Source: Alopecurus myosuroides
Taxonomy: Eukaryota; Streptophyta; Magnoliopsida; Poales; Poaceae
Length of the DNA: 64,000 nt
Assembly (NCBI GenBank): GCA_028641055.1
Contig: CM054062.1
Coordinates: 170,631,715 to 170,695,714, forward strand
Direction: 5' to 3'
Shown here: positions 44,543-57,593 of the stretch, one piece after another
How the letters are laid out: each line of letters starts with the position of its first letter
Position numbering within the stretch: position 1 is the first letter of the stretch
The notes under the pieces: model-generated
Told to the model about the DNA's origin: nothing
What the model saw: only the letters and a program-made list of their open reading frames with translations
Databases searched by the model: none
Program-made: the position numbers and the translations under genes

Positions 44543-47500
44543 TGTTAGACCCTGGACCCAGAGATATACATATTGTTATGTGCTCCTAGTCATGGACCCA
44601 CAAGGACTTCAGGGTTACCATCCCTGGCCACAACGAACAACGGCAGGCAGACCGGATTCATCGGCACACAGGCCGGATCACCTCGGTACTACTACTCCTT
44701 GTGTCCATTCTAGTCATAACCAACTATGCATAACCAAGCGTCCACGAGTCGGATGAAACTGAAGGAATGGGACCAAAGCTATACAGAGATGCTATGTGTC
44801 CAGGAAGTGCAACAACAATCGAGGGTTACTGGGGTTACCAAGCCCCAGGACGAATCACATCGGCAGGCGTGCTCGAACATGGATCATCGGCTCCACAACC
44901 CCTCGACTGCGACAACTACGCAGGCATAGCCAAAACTTTATAACAATGAGCTCGAAAACAACAACCAATCAAAGCAGCACTCTAGACATGGAAGTTGTAC
45001 AAAGTAGGTATTACTAGAGTAGCTGTACAAACAGAGGTCACACGACCCACCATTACATCAGAAAACAGAAGGCAAGTTATGTTGCTAATCAACAAGAACC
45101 AAAAAGGCCTAAGAGGCCGCAATATAGGGCGACGTCCTATCCCATAGATTCCAGGCTTCTACCTGGGAACCCCAAACTACTCGTCGATGTCCACGTTGAA
45201 TCACCACCACTGGAGTGGAAACTTGACCTGAACCAAAATAAAGCAAACCTGAGTACGGGAGGTACTCAACAAGATTTAGTTAACCTATTATATATATCTG
45301 CTGTTTCGAAAAAGGGTTTTATGAAGGTTAATTTGCGTAAAGCAATATTTGTTTTCCAAATCGAGGAAGAATAGCACGTCTCATGGAGTGTTTTAGAACA
45401 GATGAGAAAGCTATTCAGCTAAAGATATCATCATCTTTTCATTCCACCAACAGTATTTCCCAGCATCTCACATGCTACAAGGATCACCCCTCTCGGCATA
45501 TCCGAGGAGGCACCCTTCAATATTGTCTACATGCTTTGTCTACGTCTTTTACGTCACGTTCAAGTTATCTATGACCTCGTGTCTTCCACCAAGTCGTCCT
45601 TAACTGTGGACACGACTTTTCGAAAAGATTGCCCTGCAGGGATGTACATTTATCCACACGTACCATCCGATTCTTAACGCCACATGTATGCTCCTTGGGA
45701 GCGCGGCTGAGGGTGGTTGGCCACGATCTTTACCTTACCCGACCCTATCCATGAGTCAAACCAAGACAGGGCCACCCCGTCAACAGGGAGTTGGCCATCT
45801 TCCTAACGGCACCTGTCTCTATGAGGCGGGGTCAAGATCCGTGTACGTCCATCACTTGGCCCCGGTCAAGCCCTAGCGGAGCATTTTTTTTTCAAAACTG
45901 TTTAACAGGTTTTATTTGCGTTGCCGAATGGAAATCTCAAACTACGTGACTCATGGATCTGGCCAAACAAATTAGTTGGTCGAGCGTGGTTACTTAGACC
46001 CCGCGTGTGGTTGCACGCTCAGTCTTGGTTTCTTCGGCGAGACCTTACTCCTAGTATTGGCAAGTACGGAACGAACAACCACTTCCCAAGTGGCCTCTCG
46101 TCCAAGCCTTAGTCAAGTTAACCACACAATTCTCATCTTACCACGTCATCATATCATACTAGGTTATCGCATCTCTGGTTCATCAACCGGATGGAACAGA
46201 GGTAAAAACATGTATGACTAAGCGAAGCAGATATGAGGCTCTAGCGATGCGCACAAGAAAATCTATGGCGGCTAGGAGCAGTGGATCAGGATATTGAGGC
46301 AATGCAGTTAATAGGTGAACTATATCTACTGACATCAAATACATTGGAATTGAATGCAAAGTATGAGAATCAAATGACATTGTAAAACATATATGAGCAG
46401 ATAAGAGGTTATGCTTGCCTTGGTTATAAGAAAACCAATAGATATATCTTCTGGGATAGGTGCTTGACTTGTCGGTTAAGATCAAGTATTTGCCATCGGA
46501 ATTGCTGGTCTTCACTTCGGAGTCGCATTCTACCGGGAGGGGGGGGGGACAAGACCGAAAAGAAGAACAACAATCAACACATGGCATCGATGCAATGCAC
46601 AATATGTATGCATGAGCAAGTTAATGCACTGAAACAAATCCCTAAACATGCTCAAAGGGTTGATATGGTTCATATGACAGTTATGCATTTTTACTGAAAT
46701 TATCCCGAAATGGACTCTGGACGGGTACTTCGGACAACTCTAAAAGTGATTACAATTTTTATTGCTCAAATGAGTTTGAAAACATCATAAATGGGTTGCA
46801 TTTGTCATTTTGTGCATTTTGGTATATAACTTGTATTTTTCTAATTTTATTGAATAAAAACTTATTTTCTCGATTTTTAAATGATTTAAACAACATTTAA
46901 ATAATGCCCAAAATTGAAGTTTGTCAAACTTGTATTAAAGTGACATATTCATATAGAATTTATTTTTTTGAACATTTCCATATTTTTATTTTATTTTTAT
47001 GATTAATATTTTGGGAGATATAAATTTTACAAGTTTTTATTATTTTCTATAATTTAAATAAAGAAAGGGCCCACATGTCAGTTTGAATTCGTTTTCTAAT
47101 TGTTTTAAAATAAAGAAAAGTCGGCCGACAGGAGGGCCTCGCGTGACGTCATGCTGACGTCACGCTGGGGTCAGCAAATTCCGGCAGGGACACAGCAATG
47201 CTCGCCGGCGACGATTCCCGGTGTCCCGAGAAGCGCAAGCGGGTTCGTAGGGTTGGCCTCGACGAGGTGAACCGGGTGGTGGCCGCGCCGCTCCAAAAAG
47301 ACAGCCGGAGCTTCGCCGACGGCGACCTTCCGCGGCGGCGGGGACATGGACATGTCGGGGAGGGGGATTCCGAGGGGGAGAGGGCGAGGTGAGGCCATGG
47401 GAAGGTAGAGCAGCTCACTGTGAATGCATAGGAGGGGTCGAGGAGGCCGGAGGGAGGTCGAGGGTGCCGGAATCACGCACGGCGGCCGCGTCCGGTGCTG

Positions 47501-48200
47501 GTGAAGATGCGGATTGCACCGTCCGTTCAGGCCATCCTCGCTCGATTCGTTCCATAGGGAGGTAGACGAGGTCGAGGCGATCCTCATGGCATGCTCTGTG
47601 TAGCTCGGGGCGGTCCAAGGCGGCGGCAATTTGCGACGGCCGGACGGCTCGGTAGGGCTAAGGTTTGCGCTGGAACAGAGATACAGAGAGAGAGCAAGGG
47701 GAGCAAGTGAGATCGAGGGAGAGAGGAGCAGCAGGGCGACGTCTCGGACTTCTCCTCAGCCGATTGGAGCAGGAGGTGGCCGTGCAAGGCCGGCGACAAG
47801 GGCACACAGGTGCCTGCCTGCCTGTGCGGAGGAAGACGATAAAAAGGAACATTTTCTGAAAACCCCCTATAGTTTCTGGAAATTACAGAAAAGCCCTTCA
47901 CCATCATAAACAGAACAAAAAACGAACTTTTGAGGGCTTTTTGTAAACAGAAAATTTTGCAAAAATGATATTTGGAAAAATTGTAAACTTCCAACCTCAC
48001 AATGTTTTGCTTTGGTGAAATTGAAATATTTTTCAGTTCAAAATTTTGAAAACCATATTAAGTAGTATTTGTGGAATTTTCTCAATTCCATTTAAATTCA
48101 CAATTTAAATTGGTTCAAACATTGCTAAATTTTTGTTTCATGCATGTATGTCATGAACACCACACCACAAACCCTAATGTAGGAAAGCAGGGATGTTACA
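44543..48200 (-). repeat. 3' LTR of the minus-strand Gypsy element
   Basis: 3658 bp. On the minus strand: TGTAACATCCCTGC...GGTCTAACA. Paired TGACGTCA sites lie at 47144-47151 and 47155-47162, beside a GC-rich leader-like block (47165-47860). Confidence 0.88.
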
Positions 48201-51200
48201 AATCTGCCCCCTTTACAAGAATCTCGTCCCAAGATTCCCGAAGGAGAAAGAAAGAAGGAACACCGGTTTTGAACGATCTTCTCGAAGAGGTTGATCCGTA
48301 GCACTGCGAAGATATCCAGCTGCTAAACCCTACGTAAGAGGGAAAAACTCTAAGGGATTGATCTTCACTAGGATCGAGTATCTCATGGATAACTCATGAC
48401 ATGTATGTTCATAAAGAATTGTTGAGTTAACGTGCATGAAACACATCAGGATAACGGAGGGTATAAGAGAAGGTTTCAAGTTTGTGGACGAATGTTCTTG
48501 AAAGGATTTAGAATATGAGCTTTGCACAAGACCTTAAATCCTTTTGGAAAAGAAAGGTTGAACAACTTGTGACACCGAGGTTTCACTCTTTACTTTAAAC
48601 AGAGTACAAGATGGAAAGGATTGTCTTGGGTACCACAAAGTAATATTCGTAGACTAGAGAGAACACAAGAACACACTGTAATTCGTGCGTCAGAGAAAAT
48701 TTGATACAGGATCATGTTCACTCTTGGGAGTGGACACGGAAGATAATGAAACTTTCAACCAATCCATAACAGTTTTCTTGAAATCCTTATCAAGGATCTG
48801 GATATTACTTCACAGCAGAAAATGAACAACCAAAGAATGTTGGAACACTGTAAGTAAGGAGGAATTCTTGGTCACACCGTAAGGGTGGGTAACCAATGGG
48901 GATTGAAACACCAAAAGGAATAAGGAATCTATTTCCTATTGTGGTTTGGACGTAGCAATACATCTACCACATGGTTAAGATCCCATGGCTGAAGTGAATG
49001 ACAAATTTACACAATATGTGAGTTGATTAAAACTTCAAGTACCATCAACTTGAAAAAGGAAACTGATTAAAGGAGGTTACAAAATACCACGAGATGTCTC
49101 ATGATGAACTTGTTTCCACTGAACGAACGGTTTTGCAAGTTTAACAAAGAGATATTGAAAAGATCAGCATCCAATTTCTCCTTGATGTTTTAGATACCGA
49201 CATCAGGCTCATGACAACCCTTCTATAGGTCATCAAGTGAATGCGAAACTTCGGATTAGAAGAACCGTGAGGAAACTTCTAGAATAGATCACACCAGAAT
49301 CCTCACGGGGAGTGGTTGTTCTTACAGTTTCAAAGACATATGACATTAGGCCTTTCGGCTAATTGTGTCAACCACAACGTCAACCAAGCCGAATTTTAAA
49401 CTGGACCTAATTCAATACCCTTGAGGAAACACCAACCATCATTGCTGCTTGAGATTCAGCTCTAGTTAATGGGTTGATAACTCATACTCATATATTTGAT
49501 CAAAGAGGTTGCACCGGTTACCAACGAGATACATTTACTAGATTCTCAAGATATGGACTACAATTCCACGCTCAAGAAAATGAGCGAGATTGCAGAACCC
49601 ATGTATTAGCAACTTGTGAAAGACGGCTGCACCTACATGGTTTACTTCCAATGAAACACATCATAGTCCTTGTTAGGAAGACGATTACAAAGATAACGAA
49701 GTTCTTAGACTTCTTCTCTTTCACGGGTAATCAGTTCGTGGCTGGGTGTGGATGGAAACTTCTTCAAATAAGTGGAGGTAACAACCTACCATCTAGAGAA
49801 TAGTCCACATATGCATGACCGACTTGAGGTTATTCCAGAGGGAACAAGAAAACTCTAATCGGAACCATGGCGACAACTTTCACCATAAGCACATGAACCA
49901 GAGTAAGTCACTTCCAACATCTAGAACACAACTTCGTAATGACACAAAGATGGTTCTCAAAAGTTTCCAACGTTAGTGCCAATTATTCAACATGAACCTC
50001 TTACAACTTGGGAAATAGGAATGTCATCGATGGGATCGACAAAATTGCTTATCAGAACACTCCAAGAAGAGGGATTCATATGATATATGAACAAGGAAAA
50101 AATATTGGTCACATTAAAGGACATGAAGGTGTACTCGGCAAAACACCATGAGTGAAAACACCATGAAGATAGTACTTGGAGATGAACTTGATTTGACGAT
50201 AGCCCAAACCAAACCAATGGTAGAATGATAGAATTTCCACTGAAGAGATACTATCCTTCTTCAACATGAACAGAACTGGACATCTCATTGCAAAGGAACA
50301 AGTTAGGAAGAGCTCTTGTCTTTCAACTCTCCAAGTTATTGGTTTAAGCTCAACCAACTAGTTCAGGGTATCCAACATAGTTTCCTTGGAGAAAGGAGTA
50401 GTTCATATTACCCCTTGTTTAGACATCACGGTCATGTAACCACCTGGTGATACTTCTAGAAAGACAACCAAACTATCACAACCTACCGGTATGTCTCGGA
50501 GTTCGAAAGGAGTCTTGCTTGTCAAAGCAACCGTTATGGTCTTGAGAGCTTTGGTGTGAACCTAACTCTTTGACCAAGAATGTGCACCAGAAGGAATGGA
50601 TTTGGTAACAAAGTCTACTTTAATTAAAGACCGGTTGATCAGAAGTGCTAAGAAGGATACAGTTGTTTCTTAGATTTTCAAAGCAATAAGAATTGCTAAA
50701 AATATCTGATACATATATCAAATGCTCAGACCCATCATTCCCGAACATTCAAGCTCGGAGTGAACATGGGTAAGGATGTGTAGGAGCATCACTTCATGAA
50801 TAAGGCCATGAAACTCAACTCAGCCTATTGATATGTTAGAGTGTGATACTCGAAGGTGGAACATAACATAAGCTAATGAAGCATCTTTAATCTGCGAATT
50901 ACAAAACTTTGAACTGGTCCTAGAGATGAACGGGGTATTGGAGTTTGTTTCTCCTAACATTCCAAGGTGGAATGTTTATACGGAACACAAGAGAAAATGC
51001 ATTGGAATATCCAACACCCATGAGCAACTTGGTTTCCAAGCAATGGACGAAGTTTGGAAAGCAACCAAGGACAAGAACGTTTTCTGTAGAATCCAGAGAT
51101 CACGTTGAATGCACAGGGTAATACTCATTTGTAGAAGCCATGCTGAAAGAATTGGTATAGCTGAATCAAGAACAAGAATGTGGCAACCATAAAGAACATT

Positions 51201-51961
51201 GTTGTCATGATCATTTTGATTCCGAGAGAAAACCTATAGCTATTAGAATTGGAATTGCCTAGCCACCCTAAGATGGAACAGATTCCTCGGGATTCAAAAG
51301 AAACAGAACTTGGGTTAAAGGTCAGCATCTTATAGTGATGGCGTGAGCATCACATGGTTATAAAACCACATGATTCAACCCACCGCAATTAAGCACATTT
51401 CGGGACCTTCGGTTCAAGTACAAGGATTAAAAACATAGAGAAAGGAATAACTACTAATTTAATGCCTTGAAGGACACTACGGGTAGCAATCACGAAATAT
51501 CTTTCAGAAGACAAACATAGCTCCGGAAGTATTTGAGCAGAGGATAACGGATACATTCGAGATGAAAAGGAAATATCGAGATTCTGTAGTTGAAACTTAA
51601 GAACATTGGAGTGTGGAGTTCGAACAACTCTGAGAGATTATGATGGAAAGGAATCTCCCAGTTTAAGAGATAACGGAGTATGGAACACACAAGACTCTAG
51701 AAACTTTAACACTAGGTCGAATTGGGTAAAAGACGTCATTGCCAAAGAAGGCACCTAGGTTTTGAATGACTAGAACCTTTTCAAACCAAAATAGGTAAGG
51801 CGACCCAGAATTAGAGCGATACCAGATAAGCAGTAAAATTAATCCTAAGAAGGTTTTTACAATTCATTTTGAGTTTCAAAATAATTTTCACAAGCTCTAA
51901 ACTCAACATCGACCAAGCAGTAAGGTTTTCCTACATGCAGTCCTGCTCTGATACCATGACT
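48201..51961 (-). pseudogene. Internal region of the minus-strand Gypsy element with RT remnant
   Basis: On the minus strand between about 50357 and 49987, two overlapping frames read CPVLFMLKKD, GYRQIKF, VMSF-like (LMSFNVTN) and FVDPIDDIPIS. These are degenerate versions of Gypsy RT blocks (PVLFVKKKDG, GYHQIxI, MSFGLTNAP, FVVVFIDDILIYS). The catalytic F/YxDD is present as IDD. No gag, PR or integrase could be read with confidence. The 'gggacgagat' block next to the PPT is shared with the LARD-like element, suggesting a related lineage. Confidence 0.65.
51945..51956 (-). other. Primer-binding site of the minus-strand Gypsy element (initiator Met tRNA)
   Basis: On the minus strand TGGTATCAGAGC, five bases after the LTR end (…TCTGACA). 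Confidence 0.85.
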
Positions 51962-53367
51962 TGTCAGACCCCGGACCAAGAGATATACATACTGTTAGGT
52001 GCTCCTAGTCATGGACCCACAAGGGCTTCAGGGTTACCAGCCCCGGTTGCAACAAACAACGGCAGGCAGACCGGATTCATCAGCACGAAGGCCGGATCAC
52101 CTCGGTACTAGTACTCCTTGTGTCCATGCTAGTCATAACCAACTATGCATAACCAAGCGTCCACGAGTCGGATGAAACTGAAGGAACGGGACCAAAGCTA
52201 TACAGAGATGCTATGTGTCCAGGACCAAAGCTATACAAAGCAGGTATTACTAGAGTAGCTGTACAAACAGAGGTCACACGACCCAACATTACATCATACA
52301 ACGGAAGGCAAGTTATGTTGCTAATCAACAAGAACCAAAAAGGCCTAAGAGGCCAAAATATAAGGCGACGTCCCAGCCCATAGATTCCAGGCTGCTACCT
52401 GGGAACCCCAAACTACTCGTCGATGTCCATGTTGAATCACCACTACTGGAGTGGAAACTTCACCTGAACCAAAATAAAGCAAACCTTAGTACGGGAGGCA
52501 CTCAACAAGACTTAGTTAACCTATTAAATGTCCGCTATTTCGGAAAAGGGTTTTATGAAGGTTAATTTGCGTAAAGAAATATTTGTTTTCCAAATCGAGG
52601 AAGAATAGCACGTCTCATGGAGTGTTTTCGAATAGATGAGAAAGCTACTCAGCTAAAGATATCATCATCTTTTCATTCCACCAACACTCTTTCCCAGCAT
52701 CGCACATGCTACAAGGATCACCCCTCTCGGCATCTCCAAGGAGGCACCCTTCAATATTGTCTCCATGCTTTGTCTACATCTTTTACGTCTGGTTCAAGTT
52801 ATCTATGACCTCGTGTCTTCCACCAAGTCGTCCTTAACCGTGGACACAACTTTTCGAAAAGATTTCCCTGCAGGGATATACACTTTACCCACACGTACCA
52901 TCCAACTCTTAGCGCCACATGTACGCTCCTTGGGAGCGCGGAAGAGTGTGGCCGGCAACGACCTTTACCTTACCTGACCCTATCCCTGAGTCAACCCAAG
53001 ACAGGGCCACCCCGTCAACAGGGATTTGGCCATCCTCTTGACGGCACCTGTCTCTGTGAGGCGGGATCAAGATCCATGCACGTCCATCACTTGGCCCCGG
53101 TCACGCCCTAGCGGAGCATTTTGTTTTATAAAACCGTTTAAAGGGTTTTCTTTGCGTTGACGAATTGAAATATCAAATTACGTGACTCATGGATCTGGCC
53201 AAACAAGTTAGTTGGTCGAGCGCGGTTACTTAGACCCCGCGTGTGGTTGCACGCTCAGTCTTGGTTTCTTCGGCGAGACCTTACTCCTAGGATTGGCAAG
53301 TACGGAACGAACAACCACTTCCCAAGTGGCCTCACGTCCAAGCCTTAGTCAAGTTAACCACACAATG
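51962..53367 (-). repeat. 5' LTR of the minus-strand Gypsy element, left part only
   Basis: Collinear with 44543 to about 46130 of the other LTR. About 193 bp (equivalent to 44805-44997) are replaced by 10 bp near 52224. It stops at 53367 where the Copia LTR begins; in the intact copy the sequence continues 'cacaattctcatc'. Confidence 0.88.
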
Positions 53368-55022
53368 TGAAGGGGAACGTAGCATAGAAAACAAAAAATT
53401 TCCTACACGCGATAAACCCAAATGGCCAAGATCTAATCTATGAGATGAAAGGCAACGGGGAGAAAGAGAGTCTTGAGATAACATACCCTCGAAGACTCAA
53501 AGTGGTACGAGAAAAAATCTCGTGGTTGGCGTAGTCGTTCTCACGCCGATCCCGAGCGAGAAGAAGAGCACCGCAATCCGGCGGTGCCTCCGTAATCGGT
53601 CACACGTTCAGCTCGATGAAGACTTCCGTTCCCTCATTCCACCGGTTGCGGAAGTAGAGGATCCCTCCGGAATTCCAGCAGCACGACGGCGTGGTGGTGG
53701 TGAAGAATCCCACGGTCAGGGCTTCGCCAAGCCGGAGACCATGGAATGGAGCAGTGGGTGGAAGGGAAAATGTGTGGGTAAGTGTGTGGAGAAGAGAGAG
53801 CCCTCACCCTCCTTTTATAGGGGAGGGGAGGCAGCCCAAGGGGGGGTGCGGCCAGCCATGGGAGCCCCCACCCCTTCCTCTCTTCATGTGAGTGGAAGCT
53901 CCACTCAAACCCACTCAAAAATCCCTTAATTTCCCACTTGGAAAATCCAAAGGTTCTTCTTTAACAAATAAATAAAACATTTTTATTTCTTTATTTATAT
54001 TTGTTAATTCCATTAACAAACATTTGCATGCAACACCTCGAACCATTTGTTAATTCTATTAACAACCGTTCAACGAAAAACCCCTTGAACTATTTCAATT
54101 TTCCCCTAAACAATTCCGGAGCTGCCCAAAATATTCTTCGGTATTCCGTATCCTCTCTAAACGCTTCATCGAACCTTAAGTGTGTCTTCCTACGGTTCGT
54201 GAATATTATAGACATGATCGAGACTCCTCTCCGATCAATAATCAACAGCGGGGTCTGGAAAACCGTGATGACTCCTATATATTCAACGATGACTCTCGTG
54301 ATCGTGTGAACCTTTCAACGTCGTAACGATTTCCCTTTGTCTCGCGATATATTACTTGTCCGAGATCCGATCATCGGTATCCATTATACCTTGTTCGATC
54401 TCGTTATCCGACAAGTACTCTTTTCTCGTTCCTGTGATATAACATCCTTGTGATCATATCACTTGCTTGCAAGCGGTGTCGATGTGATATCACCGAGAGG
54501 GCCCTGAGTATATCTATCCGTCATATTGGATGGACAAATCCCATTCTCGATCCATGAGCTTCAACCAACACTTTCCGAATATCCAATGCCACCTTTATAG
54601 TCACCCTTTTACGGTGTGACGTTTGATGTCATCAAAGTATTCTTTCGGTATTAGTGATTAACATGATCTCATGGTCTAAGGAATAATGTTACTTAGAATG
54701 TAAGATATAACAACAAAACTAAATGACTTGATCGTATTGTTATACTTAGTTAGGGTTTAAGTTCATCATGTCATTCTCCTAATGACATGACCCCGTTATT
54801 AACAACATCCAATGTTCATGATCAGGAAACCTTGATCATCTGTTTAATCAACGAGCTAGTTAAAAGAGAGGCTTCACTAGGAACGTCGGTTTGTTTATTA
54901 ATCACACATGTATCAACGTTTCCGGTTAATACAATTCTAGCATGAGAAATAAACATCTATCATAAACAAGGAATAATATATAATAAACACTTTATTATTG
55001 CCTCTCGGGCATATTCCCTTCA
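53368..55022 (-). repeat. 3' LTR of the Copia element
   Basis: 1655 bp. On the minus strand it starts TGAAGGGAATATGCCC, resembling the BARE/Angela LTR start, and ends ...TACGTTCCCCTTCA. The flanking PPT is GTGGGAGAC (minus strand, 55023-55031). Confidence 0.92.
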
Positions 55023-55055
55023 GTCTCCCACTTGCACTAGGGGCAATAATCTATA

Positions 55056-57593
55056 TTACATAGTGATGAATCTAACACCCATTGAGTTCTGGTGTTGATC
55101 ATGTTTTGCCTTTGAGAGAGTTTTAGTCAACGGATCTGCCACATTCAGATCCGTATGTACTTTGCAAATCTTCACATCCCCATCCGCGACATGCTCACGG
55201 ATGGAGTGAAAACGGTGCTTGATATGCTTGGAATTCTTGTGAGACCTTGGTTCCTTAGCATTGGCTATGGAACCATTGTTGTCACAATAGATAACCATTG
55301 GATCCAACGCACTCGGAACCACGCCTAGTTCGGATATGAATTCCTTCATCCAAACTGCTTCCTGTGTTGCCTCCGAGGCAGCAACATATTCCGCTTCTGT
55401 TGATGATCCCGCCACCACGGATTGCTTGGAACTCCTCCAGCTTACAGCTCCTCCATTCATAATAAATACGTACCCGGACTGAGACTTAGAGTCATCCGGA
55501 TCAGTGTTGAAGCTAGCATCGACGTAACATCTTGCGACGAGCTCTTCTTCACCGCCATATACGAGAAACATATCCTTAGTTCTTCTCAAGTACTTTAGGA
55601 TATTCTTGACCGCAGTCCAGTGTTCCAAACCTGGATTGGATTGGTACCTACTAGTCAAACTAATAGCATGTGCCACATCCGGTCTTGTACATAGCATAGC
55701 ATACATGATAGAACCTATGGCTGAAGCATAGGGAGTCTTATTCATCTTTTCTCTATCTTCTGATGTAGCTGGACATTGAGTCTTACTCAACGTCTTGCCT
55801 TGCAACATAGGTAGGAACCCTTTCCTACTATCTTCCATTTTGAACTTCTTCAAAATCTTGTCAAGGTATGTACTTTGCGAAAGTCCAATTAAGCGTCTTG
55901 ATCTATCCCTGTAGATTTTGATGCCCAATATATAAGCTGCTTCACCGAGGTCTTTCATCGAAAAACTATTGTTCAAATAACCTTTTACGCTTTTTAAAAG
56001 TTCTATATCATTTCCAATCAACAATATGTCATCCACATATAGTACCAGAAATGCTACAGAGCTCCCACTCACTTTCTTGTAAATACAAGCTTCTCCGTAT
56101 GTTTGGACAAATCCAAAACCTTTGATCACCTTATCAAAACGGAGGTTCCAACTTCGGGATGCTTGCTTTAGTCCATAAATGGAACGTTGAAGCTTACACA
56201 CCTTGTCAGCATCCTTAGGATCAACAAAACCTTTGGGTTGCATCATATACAACTCTTCCTCAATGTCACCATTAAGGAACACCGTTTTGACATCCATCTG
56301 CCATATTTCATAATCGAAAAATGCAGCAACTGCTAACATAATCCTAACTGACTTAAGCATTGCTACTGGTGAGAAAGTCTCATCATAGTCAACTAATTGA
56401 ATTTGTCGGAAACCTTTTGCGACAAGTCGAGCTTTATAGACGGTCACATTACCATCAGCGTCAGTTTTCTTTTTAAAGATCCATTTGTTCTCAACGGCCT
56501 TGCGGTCATTGGGTAAATCCACCAAAGTCCAAACTTGGTTTTCGTACATGGATCCTATTTCGGATTTCATGGCTTCAAGCCATTTGTTGGAATCTGGGCT
56601 CATCATTGCTTCCTCATATGTCGCAGGGTCATCACCTCCATCTACCATGAATTTTAATACGGGATCTCCGTACAGTTCAGGAGCTGTACGTTCCCTAGTT
56701 GACCTGCGAGGTGCGGTAGTTTCCTCTACTGGAGTTTCATGATCTAGATCATTATCTCTCTCTTCAACTGACGGGGTCAACTCCGGAACAACTTCCAGCG
56801 CTGCGCTACTCGCCATTCCAAGAAGAGAAGGTTCAATAACCTCATCGAGTTCTACCTTCCTACTATTTACACCCTTCGAGAGAAACTCCTTCTCCAAAAA
56901 GGATCCATTCTTGGCAACGAAAATCTTGCCTTCGGATCTGTGATAGAAGGTGTACCCTATTGTTTCTTTAGGGTATCCTATGAAGACGCATTTTTCCGCT
57001 TTGGGTTCGAGTTTATCAGGTTGAAGCTTCTTCACATAAACATCGCATCCCCAAACTTTTAGAAATGACAGCTTAGGTTTGTTTCCAAACCATAATTCAT
57101 ACGGTGTCGTTTCAACGGATTTAGATGGTGCCCTATTTAAAGTGAATGCAGCGGTCTCTAGTGCATAACCCCAAAACTATAGTGGCAAATCTGTAAGAGA
57201 CATCATAGATCGAACCATATCTAATAAAGTACGATTACGACGTTCGGAAACACCATTACGCTGTGGTGTTCCGGCAGGTGTGAGTTGTGAAACTATTCCA
57301 CATTGTTTCATATGCATGCCAAACTCGTAACTTAGATATTCACCTCCACGATCAGACCGTAGAAATTTAATCTTTCTGTTACGATGATTTCCAACTTCAC
57401 ACTGAAATTCTTTGAACTTTTCAAACGTTTCAGATTTGTGTTTCATTAAGTAAATATACCCATATCTACTCAAATCATCTGTGAAAGTGACAAAATAACG
57501 ATATACACCGCGTGCCGATACACTCATTGGTCCACATACATCAGTATGTATGATTTCCATTAACAAACATTTGCATGCAGCACCTCGAACCAT
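55056..57593 (-). pseudogene. Second, partial Copia pol copy (INT core, RT, RNase H)
   Basis: A chimeric frame (57593-57180) begins in partial-LTR sequence. After about 12 residues it enters integrase at EIIHTDVCGP, the first catalytic Asp, then passes the second Asp (RSDRGGE) and the Glu (NGVSERRNRT). A TAG at 57177-57179 stops it where the other copy has TCG. From 57035 the frame is open for 659 residues to 55056: the INT C-terminus, RT with MDVKTVFLNGDIEEELYM and LYVDDILLIGND, and RNase H with CYVDASF, SSTEAEYVA, YCDNNGS. It has no gag or protease and depends on the internal partial LTR for any separate expression. Confidence 0.88.

Larger units (their letters stand above)
44543..53367 (-). 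mobile_element. Decayed minus-strand Gypsy element, 5' LTR interrupted by a Copia element
   Basis: The 3' LTR is 44543-48200 and the 5' LTR starts at 51962. Its orientation is set by the initiator-Met PBS complement (GCTCTGATACCA, 51945-51956) beside the right LTR and by the PPT (minus strand TGTAAAGGGGGCAGATT) beside the left LTR. The internal region (48201-51961) has no long ORF, but an RT remnant is readable. It inserted in the acidic tail of the Transposase_28-like gene; ATTCT (44538-44542) should be one target-site copy. The other end lies right of the window because a Copia element split the 5' LTR at 53367. The LTR family is the same as at 1-2435. Confidence 0.88.
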
